From: Mesobacillus sp. S13
GTDB lineage: Bacteria; Bacillota; Bacilli; Bacillales; Cytobacillaceae
Assembly (NCBI RefSeq): GCF_020422885.1
Contig: NZ_CP084622.1
Location: 2,561,001-2,625,000, forward strand
DNA: 64,000 nt
Direction: 5' to 3'
The stretch's first letter is position 1; the number at the start of each line of letters is the position of its first letter. The notes under the pieces are model-generated. The model saw only the letters and a list, made by a program, of their open reading frames with translations. It was not told the origin of the DNA and did no database searches. This document shows positions 53,056 through 61,091 of the stretch, in pieces. A program made the translations under genes and the position numbers.

Positions 53056-53880
53056 CTATGAAAATGTCGTCCTCATGGCCAGCTCTGTCATCACAAGCAT
53101 AGCTTGATAGGCTTCTAGTATGTCCTTGGCCTGGAACTTTACAATAGTCGTTCCCTCTTCGATTTCTGTACCAGGCATCAAATTTGCCCACTCTGCCTGC
53201 CCATAGTTAGCAAATTCAATTCGTAATACAGGATTCTCAGGTGGAGTAAGCGGTTTCACTTTTTCCAGATTCTTGATAGCCGCCTCTGTCTTTTCAGAAA
53301 GCAGTTCACCAGCTTTGACCGGAGTCAGAGACTTTGCAGCAGACCGGGAAATAGACTGCTTGACTACAGCTGTTGTAATGCCAGGGATCAACGCCTCAGC
53401 TTCGCGTGCAGCACCATCGTCCCCTGCGATCATGATGACAGGTACTCCAAAATAACCAGCCACATAGGCATTGAATCCGAGCTCTCCTATTTGAACATCA
53501 TTGATCCACATATGGCGGACACCGAAGATCATCGAATGAGACATTACACCGCTCATAGAAGCTCTTGCATGGTAGCCAACAAAAACGGCACCTTCAAAGC
53601 TATCATCAAGCCCTTGGACCATTGAGAAAGGCTTCACATCGCCAGTAATCAACTGGGTATCTGGATGAAGGTCCTCTATTAAGAGATTGTTCATCTTAGA
53701 GTGGCTATCATTGACGATGACTTCACGGCAGCCAGTTTCAAATGCTTTTGCAATGACATAGTTTGCTTCCTGGGTCATGATTTTTCGACCACGTTCGTAA
53801 TTATGCTTAGAAGAATCCACATGGGTATGGTCGACCAGACCAGTGATTCCTTCCATGTCCACAGATATGTATAATTTCAT
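53056..53880 (-). CDS. dppA: D-aminopeptidase DppA (family M55)
   Basis: 274 aa zinc D-aminopeptidase. Metal-binding residues are seen in MKLYISVDMEGITG (Asp, Glu), NDSHSKMNNL and VGYHARASMSGVMSHSM (His). It cleaves N-terminal D-amino acids such as D-Ala from imported peptides in the cytoplasm. It is the first gene of the dpp-ykf operon. A sigma-A promoter with an overlapping CodY-like box lies just upstream. The ribosome binding site is weak (AAAGTTGGG). Confidence 0.93.
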   Translation of the reverse strand: MKLYISVDMEGITGLVDHTHVDSSKHNYERGRKIMTQEANYVIAKAFETGCREVIVNDSHSKMNNLLIEDLHPDTQLITGDVKPFSMVQGLDDSFEGAVFVGYHARASMSGVMSHSMIFGVRHMWINDVQIGELGFNAYVAGYFGVPVIMIAGDDGAAREAEALIPGITTAVVKQSISRSAAKSLTPVKAGELLSEKTEAAIKNLEKVKPLTPPENPVLRIEFANYGQAEWANLMPGTEIEEGTTIVKFQAKDILEAYQAMLVMTELAMRTTFS

Positions 53881-53903
53881 AATTTGCCCAACTTTCTATG
53901 AAT

Positions 53904-53918
53904 AATTATCTTAAAATT
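53904..53918. promoter_or_regulatory. CodY-like box at the dpp promoter
   Basis: AATTATCTTAAAATT differs from the CodY consensus AATTTTCWGAAAATT at two positions. It overlaps the -10 hexamer of the dppA promoter. CodY is the established repressor of dpp in B. subtilis. Confidence 0.55.
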
Positions 53919-53944
53919 ATAAATAATAAATCTACCAATCGCAA
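53916..53944 (-). promoter_or_regulatory. dppA promoter (sigma-A type)
   Basis: On the minus strand, -35 TTGCGA (53939-53944) and -10 TATAAT (53916-53921) have a 17-bp spacer, about 35 bp upstream of the dppA start codon. The remaining spacer up to 54138 is AT-rich with no other recognisable site. Confidence 0.65.
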
Positions 53945-54141
53945 CCTTTTTTGCTATTAAATTCAGCTCTTACAAGGAAATAGTAGATTTGTCACTGATT
54001 TAAATGTTGCAAAATCGTTATTGAGAGAATAATATTTTTGCGTATTTTTTAGAGAAAGATGTAGGAAATGAATTTCCAAATTCTCTTTTCTATACCCGCA
54101 GGAGTTTTTGAAACAGTTTTATCAAGATAATGGTTTCCACG

Positions 54142-54168
54142 AAAAAAAGGAGCAGTATATGCTCCTAC
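54142..54168 (-). terminator. Terminator after the Nudix gene
   Basis: AGGAGC/GCTCCT stem followed by TTTTTTTCG on the minus strand. Confidence 0.75.
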
Positions 54169-54794
54169 TCTTTAGAATGATGGTTCTCCATCAGTTCAAT
54201 AAAATGGGTCAGCACTCTGGCTGTAAGACCCCATATCACCTTTTCGTTAGCTCGATAGAAATATTCATCCATTTTCCTTGTTTGCCAATTGTAATTCTCG
54301 CCTCCAATAATCAAATCGAAAGGAAAACCATCTTCTGGCTCCACCTGGAAATTGATTTTATAACTGTCAGGCTGGTTCTTTTTAAAAAATGACAAAGGTA
54401 CTGTGAATACCTCACCCACTTCTGCTTCATTCGGAATGATTTTACTTGGATCACTGATTCTACCGGCAAAAGGATAAATGATTGTACCAAATGCCGATAC
54501 CATATAATCCAGAGGAAACACATCGACGATTTCACTTTCATTTATGCCAAGCTCTTCCGAGGTTTCCCTGACCGCTGCTTTTTGAGGTTCTTCTCCTATC
54601 TCTATCCTGCCGCCCGGAAAGCATACCTCTCCAGGCTGCCTTCTCATTGTAAGGGATCGCACCTCAAATAAAATATGGATCTCGTTATTGACTTCCACTA
54701 ATGGTAGCAATACTGCGAACTTGATGAATTGTTCATTGCCCAAAATTGCAGGTGTACGCCCCAATAAAGTTTTTGTAATCTGATTAATGTTCAT
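54165..54794 (-). CDS. Nudix hydrolase, CoA pyrophosphatase type
   Basis: 209 aa with a complete Nudix box GGRIEIGEEPQKAAVRETSEE followed by LGI (written in two parts here: GGRIEIGEEPQKAAVRET and SEELGI). An upstream LTMRRQPGEVCFPGG block is characteristic of the NudL/CoA pyrophosphatase branch, which hydrolyses CoA and its derivatives. Metal-dependent and cytoplasmic. The ATG at 54794 has only a modest upstream site (GGAGGTCCAATA). It stands alone. Confidence 0.88.
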   Translation of the reverse strand: MNINQITKTLLGRTPAILGNEQFIKFAVLLPLVEVNNEIHILFEVRSLTMRRQPGEVCFPGGRIEIGEEPQKAAVRETSEELGINESEIVDVFPLDYMVSAFGTIIYPFAGRISDPSKIIPNEAEVGEVFTVPLSFFKKNQPDSYKINFQVEPEDGFPFDLIIGGENYNWQTRKMDEYFYRANEKVIWGLTARVLTHFIELMENHHSKE

Positions 54795-54977
54795 TATTGG
54801 ACCTCCACTCTCGCCATAAAGTATGTATTGTCATTGTATTATGAAAAAGCATAGAAAATAAAGGAAATGGCTTTTATTATTCCAAGGTTTAAATTCGGGC
54901 AAATTGAATGAACAGCGCATGCCACACTCGTTTTATGTAATGAGCCCCTGGTTTCAAACAACATTGCTATAAGAGCG

Positions 54978-55134
54978 CGATTGGTGAAGTAAACTTCCTG
55001 ATATGAGAAAAACAGAGCGCCTGCAAGCCCGATTGGTTACCTAAAATCCCTAATATTTCGAAAATTGGCCAACAACAACATCGGTTGGTTACCTGAAATC
55101 CCTAAAATTTCGAAAATAGGTCACCAATATGCCC
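54978..55134. repeat. Degenerate tandem array, 52-bp period
   Basis: Units begin CGATTGGT at 54978, CGATTGGTTACCTAAAATCCC at 55030 (20-base portion) and CGGTTGGTTACCTGAAATCCC at 55082, with spacing 52. The last two are about 80% identical, sharing TTTCGAAAAT; the first is much diverged. It occupies the gene-free stretch 54795-55176. The rest of that stretch shows nothing recognisable. Confidence 0.7.
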
Positions 55135-55176
55135 TGTTCATTAAAAAAACAATCCAACTGTAGCAAATACCAATTT

Positions 55177-55208
55177 AAAAGGCAGCGACTATTTGCCGCT
55201 GCCCTAAA
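55177..55208 (-). terminator. Terminator after the Lmo0937-like gene
   Basis: GGCAGCG/CGCTGCC stem followed by TTTTAAATTG on the minus strand. Confidence 0.75.
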
Positions 55209-55215
55209 ACTCCTA

Positions 55216-55362
55216 TCAACCAGAAGCCCGTCCTTTGATCGCCTTATATGCAATCAAGATAATCCCGATGACCAGGAGGATATGAATGATTCCGCCGGCG
55301 ATTTCAAAAATCAGACCTAGAAGCCAAAGTACCAGCAATATTCCTGCTATTGTCCATAACAT
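55216..55362 (-). CDS. Lmo0937-family small membrane protein
   Basis: 48 aa, MLWTIAGILLVLWLLGLIF and onward, two hydrophobic segments separated by EIAGG and a short basic tail YKAIKGRASG. It matches the Lmo0937 family of tiny membrane proteins found in Firmicutes, whose function is unknown but which are often stress-induced. Ribosome binding site AAAGGAGATG precedes the ATG. It is followed by a terminator. Confidence 0.8.
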   Translation of the reverse strand: MLWTIAGILLVLWLLGLIFEIAGGIIHILLVIGIILIAYKAIKGRASG

Positions 55363-55512
55363 TAGAAACATCTCCTTTCCTTATTGTTTTCTTGGTTAAA
55401 GTTTACCCTTTTGTAAATTCTATTAAACAAGATCCGTCATACCTCATTATTTGATAACTTCAGGGTCATTGTGTAACACTTAAACTATCCTTTTAAGTCA
55501 GGAGTATTTGCC

Positions 55513-56298
55513 ATGGGACATTTTAAGATTTTATTTTTGGATATAGACGGAACGATTTTAAAACCTGATGATACGATTGAAGACTCTACGAAGACAGCTA
55601 TTAATAATATGAAATGGCAAAACATTGAGGTGGTTTTAGCTACAGGACGTCCGCTCCATGAGATATCGGAGCTTGCAGAGGAACTTCAGATTACTTCATT
55701 TATCGGATATAATGGCGCACTGGGAATTTATGAAGGCGAAACGATTTTTGCCGAACCAATGCACCCTGATGATGTAAAATACATTTTGGATGTTGCAGCT
55801 GCAAATGACCATGAAGTTGTTTGTTATACGCATGAAAAAAATTACTTGACCAATCTGGAATCAGAATCGGTACAAGCCTTTCTCAAGCAATTCCATTTAC
55901 GCCAAAATGCAGTTTTCACTGAAAATGCGATCGAAAAAATTCTTGGCATGACGATCATCACTGCTGGAAAAAATGGTGAGTCGCTTTACAGATTCAAGAA
56001 TGGAATCCATTTGTCCCAGGTGAATGTCGAGGGTATGAAGCATTGCTATGATGTAATTCGTGATCATGTAAATAAAGGGATTGGCGTCGAATTCCTTCTA
56101 AAAAAACTGGGGATTAACCGTGAAGCCTCAATTGCCTTTGGAGACGGAATGAATGACAAGGAAATGCTGGCAAGTGCTGGTGAAGGATTCGCGATGGGCA
56201 ATGCGCATCCTGACCTGTTTCAATATGCAAAACATAAGACAACTGCTGTTACAAACTCGGGGATTTACAATGGTTTAAAATCTCTTGGATTATTATGA
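55513..56298 (+). CDS. Cof-type HAD hydrolase
   Basis: 261 aa HAD superfamily. Motif I is FLDIDGTIL (nucleophile Asp), motif II LATGRP, motif III Lys in LLKKLG and motif IV FGDGMNDKEMLASAG. Cof-type phosphatases act on sugar phosphates, flavin or pyridoxal phosphates; substrate is unknown here. Start ATG follows CAGGAGT by seven bases. It is a single gene. Confidence 0.9.
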   Translation: MGHFKILFLDIDGTILKPDDTIEDSTKTAINNMKWQNIEVVLATGRPLHEISELAEELQITSFIGYNGALGIYEGETIFAEPMHPDDVKYILDVAAANDHEVVCYTHEKNYLTNLESESVQAFLKQFHLRQNAVFTENAIEKILGMTIITAGKNGESLYRFKNGIHLSQVNVEGMKHCYDVIRDHVNKGIGVEFLLKKLGINREASIAFGDGMNDKEMLASAGEGFAMGNAHPDLFQYAKHKTTAVTNSGIYNGLKSLGLL

Positions 56299-56314
56299 AA
56301 TAAGCCTGTGACAT

Positions 56315-56352
56315 AAAAAATGGAGCCCCTGCCTCAGAGGTTCCATTTTTTA
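56315..56352. terminator. Bidirectional terminator
   Basis: AAAAAATGGA/TCCATTTTTT arms with a GC inner stem (GCCCCTG...CAGAGG) between the Cof phosphatase gene and the convergent FNT gene. Confidence 0.75.
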
Positions 56353-57189
56353 TTTGCTTGCTGCCCGTTTTTTTGCGCTTGCCTTTGAAAATTGATCCTC
56401 AGGCTGTACAGCAGACTTTTTAATGTTGTCTTTATAGCTCATCCAATAGATCAAAGCTACGAAGACTCCACCTCCAACTGCATTGCCTAAGTAAACGGGA
56501 ACAAAATTAGTGAAGTACTCCCCCCAGCTATAGTGGCCTGCAAAAATTGCAGCAGGGATGACGAACATGTTTGCGACTACGTGCTGGAATCCGATTGCCA
56601 CAAACCCCATGATCGGGAACCAGATGGCCAACACCTTCCCCGTCATGTCGGATGCCCCATATGAGAGCCACACCGCTAAACCAACAAGCCAGTTACAACC
56701 TATCCCTGAGAAAAAAGCCGCCCAAAAACCAGCATCCAGCTTTGCACCTGCTACCGCGACTGTTTTTTCAAGATAAGGTCCCGTTTCGGTCAAGCCAACA
56801 ATATGGCCAAAAAAATAGGCTACAAAAAGAGCGCCAACAAAATTGCTCAGAGTAATCCAGAACCAATTTTTCAATAGCATCTTTACTGTTACCTTCTTCG
56901 CAAGACTGGCCATTGAAATGGCAGTCATATTACCTGTCAACAGTTCTCCCCCGGCAAGAAGGATTAAAATCAGGCCAAGAGGAAATACCGATGCACCAAG
57001 GAATGTTCCAAAAGTTCCCCACTCATGCGGCAGGTTCGCGATTACCCTGATGTCCAAAAGATACCCTATAGCAATAAAAGCCCCGCCCAGGAATCCCAGT
57101 GCCAGCATGTTCTTTACAGGCATAGCTGCCTTGTATGTGCCAGAATCTATAGTCACTTGAGCAATTTCCTGAGGTTTACGAAATGCCAA
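56350..57189 (-). CDS. Formate/nitrite transporter (FNT family)
   Basis: 279 aa with six to seven membrane segments in the FNT (FocA/NirC) fold. Seen: LAGGELLTGNMTAISM (omega-loop region), SNFVGALFVAYFF, GIGCNWLVGLAVWLS and the conserved His in GFQHVVANMF. It passes formate, nitrite or related monovalent anions. The specific anion is not predictable. The start codon is TTG after AGGAGGA. In some selenium-using bacteria it would work beside a formate dehydrogenase, but none is in this window. Confidence 0.9.
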   Translation of the reverse strand: MAFRKPQEIAQVTIDSGTYKAAMPVKNMLALGFLGGAFIAIGYLLDIRVIANLPHEWGTFGTFLGASVFPLGLILILLAGGELLTGNMTAISMASLAKKVTVKMLLKNWFWITLSNFVGALFVAYFFGHIVGLTETGPYLEKTVAVAGAKLDAGFWAAFFSGIGCNWLVGLAVWLSYGASDMTGKVLAIWFPIMGFVAIGFQHVVANMFVIPAAIFAGHYSWGEYFTNFVPVYLGNAVGGGVFVALIYWMSYKDNIKKSAVQPEDQFSKASAKKRAASK

Positions 57190-57317
57190 TTCAAATTCCT
57201 CCTGTTCTTAAGATGCAATTTTTAATTTGGTCATTGAAGATTTCTTTAATGGCTTAATTCCCCTTTGTCAAACAAAAAAACAGTTTTTTATTTTTTTGAC
57301 ATTTTTTTGTATTAGAC

Positions 57318-57337
57318 ATATCATATTGATATATCAA
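57318..57337. promoter_or_regulatory. PadR-type operator candidate
   Basis: ATATCA-TAT-TGATAT (57318-57332) and the overlapping palindrome TTGATATATCAA (57326-57337) lie 43-62 bp upstream of the PadR-like gene start. They are dyads of the kind bound by PadR-family regulators, suggesting autoregulation of the PadR-MFS operon. Confidence 0.5.
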
Positions 57338-57379
57338 AACGATATATATATATTAATAAAAACTAAGGGAGAAATGCAC

Positions 57380-57982
57380 ATGTCAATTGAACATTCAATC
57401 CTTGCAGTTATTAGTTTCCGACCAAGCACTGGGTATGACATTAAAGCTGAATTCGAGCATAAAGCGGCAGGCCTATTTTGGGGTATGAGTTATGGCAGCC
57501 TATACCCAAAGCTTAAGAAGCTTGAAGAACATGGGTATATCATTACCATTGAGTCAGAAGCAGAAGGCCGCAAGAAAAAACTTTATGAGCTGACCGGCAA
57601 AGGCTGGACAGAATTGGAAAGCTGGCTTGCCAGAAAACCAGAACCTCCTAACATTAAGGATGAGTTATTCATTAAAATGGCTGCCTGGCACAATGAGATG
57701 GATTTAGGGCTTCTGGCCGGCCATTTAAAAAATAGAGCCCAAGAGTCAGAGGAAATATTAAGCTTCATCAAGGAATGGAAACAGAATAATACATCTTATA
57801 TAAACAGTGTCGGAATGCTGGCAATGAGATACGCGGAGTTAAAACTCGAGGCTGAGCTTCAATGGATAAAAGAATCGCTTGACTCCCTGCAGAATGATAG
57901 ACTTCCTGAGGGTCAGGATCCGAAGAAACTTGGACAGAAACAAGTGGAACGAAGAAAGGAAGCACTTAAAGCAGATCAATAG
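57380..57982 (+). CDS. PadR-family transcriptional regulator
   Basis: 200 aa. An N-terminal winged HTH (MSIEHSILAVISFRPSTGY, then GSLYPKLKKLEEHGYI and GRKKKLYELTGKGW) is the PadR signature. The C-terminal part is a long helix with acidic-basic pattern, probably for dimerisation. Start ATG at 57380 is eight bases from AAGGGAG; the longer frame from 57227 is rejected because it crosses the operator region and lacks a ribosome binding site. It is 11 bp upstream of an MFS gene, which it likely controls. Confidence 0.9.
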   Translation: MSIEHSILAVISFRPSTGYDIKAEFEHKAAGLFWGMSYGSLYPKLKKLEEHGYIITIESEAEGRKKKLYELTGKGWTELESWLARKPEPPNIKDELFIKMAAWHNEMDLGLLAGHLKNRAQESEEILSFIKEWKQNNTSYINSVGMLAMRYAELKLEAELQWIKESLDSLQNDRLPEGQDPKKLGQKQVERRKEALKADQ

Positions 57983-57993
57983 GAGGGCTTAGT

Positions 57994-59235
57994 ATGAATA
58001 CTGGTATTTTTAAACCGCTGAAAAACAAGGCTTTTCGTTCGCTTTTTGGTGCACAAGTATTTTCCGATTTGGGAAACTGGCTCGACTTTATTGCCATACA
58101 GGTTATAGTTGCGTACCATTGGGATCTTGGCGAAGGGGCAATTGCTTCCGTCATAATCGTCATGGGAATACCGTGGGTAATCATCGGGCCGCTTGCCAGT
58201 GTGTATGTAGACAGACTTCCACAAAAGATGCTGATGATATCATGCCTCTGGTTAAGGATTTTCTTTGTTGCCGGTTTATTTTTTGCGCCAAACCTTTATG
58301 TTATGCTCCTTTTTGTTTTCCTTAAGGCGACTGTAGCTGCATTGTATGATCCAGCAAGACAGAGTGCGATCAGACATACAGTTGCAGATGAGGAACTTCC
58401 TGAGGCTGTAACTTTGAGTCAATTATCAGTCAATACAATGAAAATCATAGGGCCCGCCTTAGGTGGCGGTATCATCGCCCTTTACGGAGTAAAGAGCCCA
58501 TTTATTTTTGAGGCAACAGGCTTTTTGATTGCGATTGCGATATTGTTCACACTGCCGAAAATAGAAACAGAAGCACCTGCGGGGATGCAAAATAAAACCT
58601 CATATTTAGAAGATCTTAAAGAAGGAATTCAGCATATTTTCTCAGCAAGGATTCTAAAAGCTGCAATCATTCTTTCCTCCATTGCCTTTTTCATCATCTT
58701 TTTGTATGATGGTTTGTTTATCTTTGTTGCGCAGAATCTGGGATTTAGCGGTGAAGAATTCGGCCTGCTTGTCAGTTCTGTTGGATTTGGCAGCGTGATT
58801 GGCGCACTTTTCCTCGGCCGATTTACCGGCTGGAAAAATATGCCGATTCAGTTAATAGCTTCAGCTTCTGTACTGAGTGGCAGCTTGATTCTTACTATTG
58901 GAATCGGCGTATTGGGGATATTTGAACTCCCTAAGATTATGTGGATGGCTGGCGCTTTCCTTCTTGGACTACTCGCTTCTGCAGAAGGTGTTCCATATGG
59001 TTATGTCCTGCAATCAGAAACACCCAAGAACATAATGGGCAGGGTATCATCAACAGCTGCCTCCCTGCAGACATTCTCGATGCTGGTCGCCCCTGCTGCG
59101 GGTGCACTGCTGGCAAAATCAATCGGTGTTTCAGGCGTGCTGATAGGTGCAGGCATTGCCACCTTTTTTCTCGGGACAATTGCTTTAGCTTTCCATTTAA
59201 GAAAAAACGAAAAAGTAAAAAGCCTTGAAGCCTAG
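57994..59235 (+). CDS. MFS transporter (drug-efflux-like)
   Basis: 413 aa, about 12 membrane segments. It begins MNTGIFKPLKNKAFRSLFGAQ and carries the D-R-L motif VDRLPQKMLM in loop 2-3. Its closest resemblance is to MFS_3 (macrolide-efflux-like) proteins. Export of a toxic compound under PadR control is the likely role (inference from the pair). Start follows AGGAGGGC. It is the last gene of the PadR operon, followed by a terminator shared with aspA. Confidence 0.88.
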   Translation: MNTGIFKPLKNKAFRSLFGAQVFSDLGNWLDFIAIQVIVAYHWDLGEGAIASVIIVMGIPWVIIGPLASVYVDRLPQKMLMISCLWLRIFFVAGLFFAPNLYVMLLFVFLKATVAALYDPARQSAIRHTVADEELPEAVTLSQLSVNTMKIIGPALGGGIIALYGVKSPFIFEATGFLIAIAILFTLPKIETEAPAGMQNKTSYLEDLKEGIQHIFSARILKAAIILSSIAFFIIFLYDGLFIFVAQNLGFSGEEFGLLVSSVGFGSVIGALFLGRFTGWKNMPIQLIASASVLSGSLILTIGIGVLGIFELPKIMWMAGAFLLGLLASAEGVPYGYVLQSETPKNIMGRVSSTAASLQTFSMLVAPAAGALLAKSIGVSGVLIGAGIATFFLGTIALAFHLRKNEKVKSLEA

Positions 59236-59285
59236 AGCTGTCAGATAACAAGATTTCAATGGCCATTTTGAAACTTGGAAAATAA

Positions 59286-59333
59286 CAAAAGGGGGCCCAA
59301 AAGCTTGTACTTTTTAGGCCACCCTTTTTATAA
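59286..59333. terminator. Bidirectional terminator
   Basis: AAAAGGGGGGCC-like arm pairs with GGCCACCCTTTTT across the convergent MFS and aspA genes; the stem has two mismatches. Confidence 0.65.
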
Positions 59334-60758
59334 TCAATCTTTATTCAATAACTCTTCCCCTGCAATGCCTGGGTTTGTCATTTCGTATGGATTCAGGATC
59401 AAATCAAGCTCTTCTTCTGTCAGGACGTCGTATGCAAGGCATAGTTCCCTTACTGACTTTCCTGTCAGGATTGCTTCTCTTGCGATCCTCGACACTGCTT
59501 CATAACCTAAGTGCGGATTGACAGCAGTGATGATGCCAACGCTCCGCTCCACATCCTTTTCGGTCTTTTCTTTATTTGCTTCAATTCCGACGAGACAATG
59601 ATCTGTGAAAACTTTAAAACCATTGTTCATGATGCTGATCGATTGAATCAGGTTAAAAATAAGAACTGGTTCCATTACATTCAGCTCCAGCTGACCTGCT
59701 TCGGAAGCAAGGCAAATCGTATGATCGTTCCCGATTACCTGAAAGGCAACTTGGTTAATGACCTCAGGCATGACCGGATTCACCTTGCCAGGCATTATGG
59801 AAGAGCCCGGTTGTCTAGATGGAAGGAAAATCTCGTTAAAGCCTACCCGAGGACCGGAAGCCATCAGGCGTAAATCATTGGCTATTTTTGACATATTCAT
59901 CATGCAAACCTTCAAAGCAGCCGAAACTGTCGTATAAGCATCGGTATTTTGAGTGGCATCAACTAAATGGTCCGCATTTTTTAATGGATAACCACTGATT
60001 TCAGAAAGGTGTCGTACAACATTTTTGATGTACTTCGGATTGGCATTAAGCCCGGTCCCAACGGCAGTTGCTCCCATATTCACTTCAAATAAGTGGCCCC
60101 GGGTATGCTTGATTCTTTCAATATCCCTTTCGATCACCCGCGTATATGCTTCGAATTCCTGACCGAGCCGGATTGGAACAGCATCCTGCAAGTGTGTCCT
60201 GCCCATTTTGATGACAGCATCGAATTCCCTTGCTTTTTGGGAAAAGACATCTCGCATGATTTCCATGGTATCGAGGAGCTTGTCGAGAAGCGCCAGCACG
60301 GACAGATGCATCGCTGTTGGAAATGCATCGTTTGTCGATTGCGCCATGTTTACATGGGAATTAGGACTTAAGGTAAAATAATCCCCTTTCTTCTCACCTA
60401 GCAATTCCAAAGCACGGTTGGCTATCACTTCGTTCGTATTCATGTTGATGGATGTACCTGCTCCACCTTGAATAGGGTCAACAATGAACTGGTCATGCCA
60501 TTGTCCCTGGATAATTTCTTCAGCTGCTTTTACGATGACCTCCCCCAGGCCTCCGTATAGTCTTCCTGTTTCCATATTGGCAAGTGCTGCTGCCTTTTTC
60601 ACCATGGCCATTGCCTTGATCAACTCACTATGGATTCTGTAACCAGTAATCGGGAAGTTTTCAACCGCCCTTAAAGTTTGAATTCCATAATAAGCATCCG
60701 CTAATACTTCCTTCGTTCCCAAAAAATCCTTTTCAATTCGGACTTTTACCTCAGACAT
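59334..60758 (-). CDS. aspA: Aspartate ammonia-lyase
   Basis: 474 aa fumarase/aspartase superfamily, full length. It deaminates aspartate to fumarate and ammonia. The signature GSSIMPGKVNP is present at about residue 320. Other aspartase-specific blocks are GGAGTSINMNTNEVIANRA and VGFNEIFLPSRQPGS. Fumarases share the signature, but the N-terminal KDFLGTKEVLADAYYGIQT and length favour AspA. The start ATG at 60758 follows GGAGGGGT. There is no ansA, ansB or dcu gene beside it. The spacer 60759-61091 (333 bp) holds only its promoter and that of the MerR-type gene. Confidence 0.95.
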   Translation of the reverse strand: MSEVKVRIEKDFLGTKEVLADAYYGIQTLRAVENFPITGYRIHSELIKAMAMVKKAAALANMETGRLYGGLGEVIVKAAEEIIQGQWHDQFIVDPIQGGAGTSINMNTNEVIANRALELLGEKKGDYFTLSPNSHVNMAQSTNDAFPTAMHLSVLALLDKLLDTMEIMRDVFSQKAREFDAVIKMGRTHLQDAVPIRLGQEFEAYTRVIERDIERIKHTRGHLFEVNMGATAVGTGLNANPKYIKNVVRHLSEISGYPLKNADHLVDATQNTDAYTTVSAALKVCMMNMSKIANDLRLMASGPRVGFNEIFLPSRQPGSSIMPGKVNPVMPEVINQVAFQVIGNDHTICLASEAGQLELNVMEPVLIFNLIQSISIMNNGFKVFTDHCLVGIEANKEKTEKDVERSVGIITAVNPHLGYEAVSRIAREAILTGKSVRELCLAYDVLTEEELDLILNPYEMTNPGIAGEELLNKD

Positions 60759-61013
60759 TTCTTTACCCCTCCAAAAAGCATGAAATATTCACAATGATTG
60801 TTAATTATGTATTGAGGGCCTTCATTTTCCGACAATCTTTTTGTTCCTCTTAAATCCCCCTCGGCCTGAATATCAGCCTACATGACTATTGTAAATCAAA
60901 ATGAGAAAATCATCACCACAAATGATAACTTCATGAAAGAATGTTTGCAAACACTGTATGATTTCAGATAGTTATGCTGAAACAGCACTACTTTTGAGAG
61001 GTTTTGTCATCAT

Positions 61014-61044
61014 GCAGGAAAACAGGAATGGTCTTGCTGAATTG
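61014..61044 (+). promoter_or_regulatory. Possible sigma-H promoter
   Basis: GCAGGAAAA matches the sigma-H -35 consensus RNAGGAWWW fully. 13 bases later GCTGAATTG matches RNNGAATWW except the last base. The spacer is one base longer than the usual 11-12. It lies about 48 bp before the MerR-type gene start. Confidence 0.3.
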
Positions 61045-61091
61045 TAATAGGACATCGATATTTTCATAAACCAAAACAGAAAGGAATGTAC

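Noticed and set aside
54978..55134. CRISPR array at the 52-bp repeats (also considered at 10.9 and 48.2 kb)
   Set aside because: Units are directly adjacent with no unique spacers, and no cas genes are present in the window.
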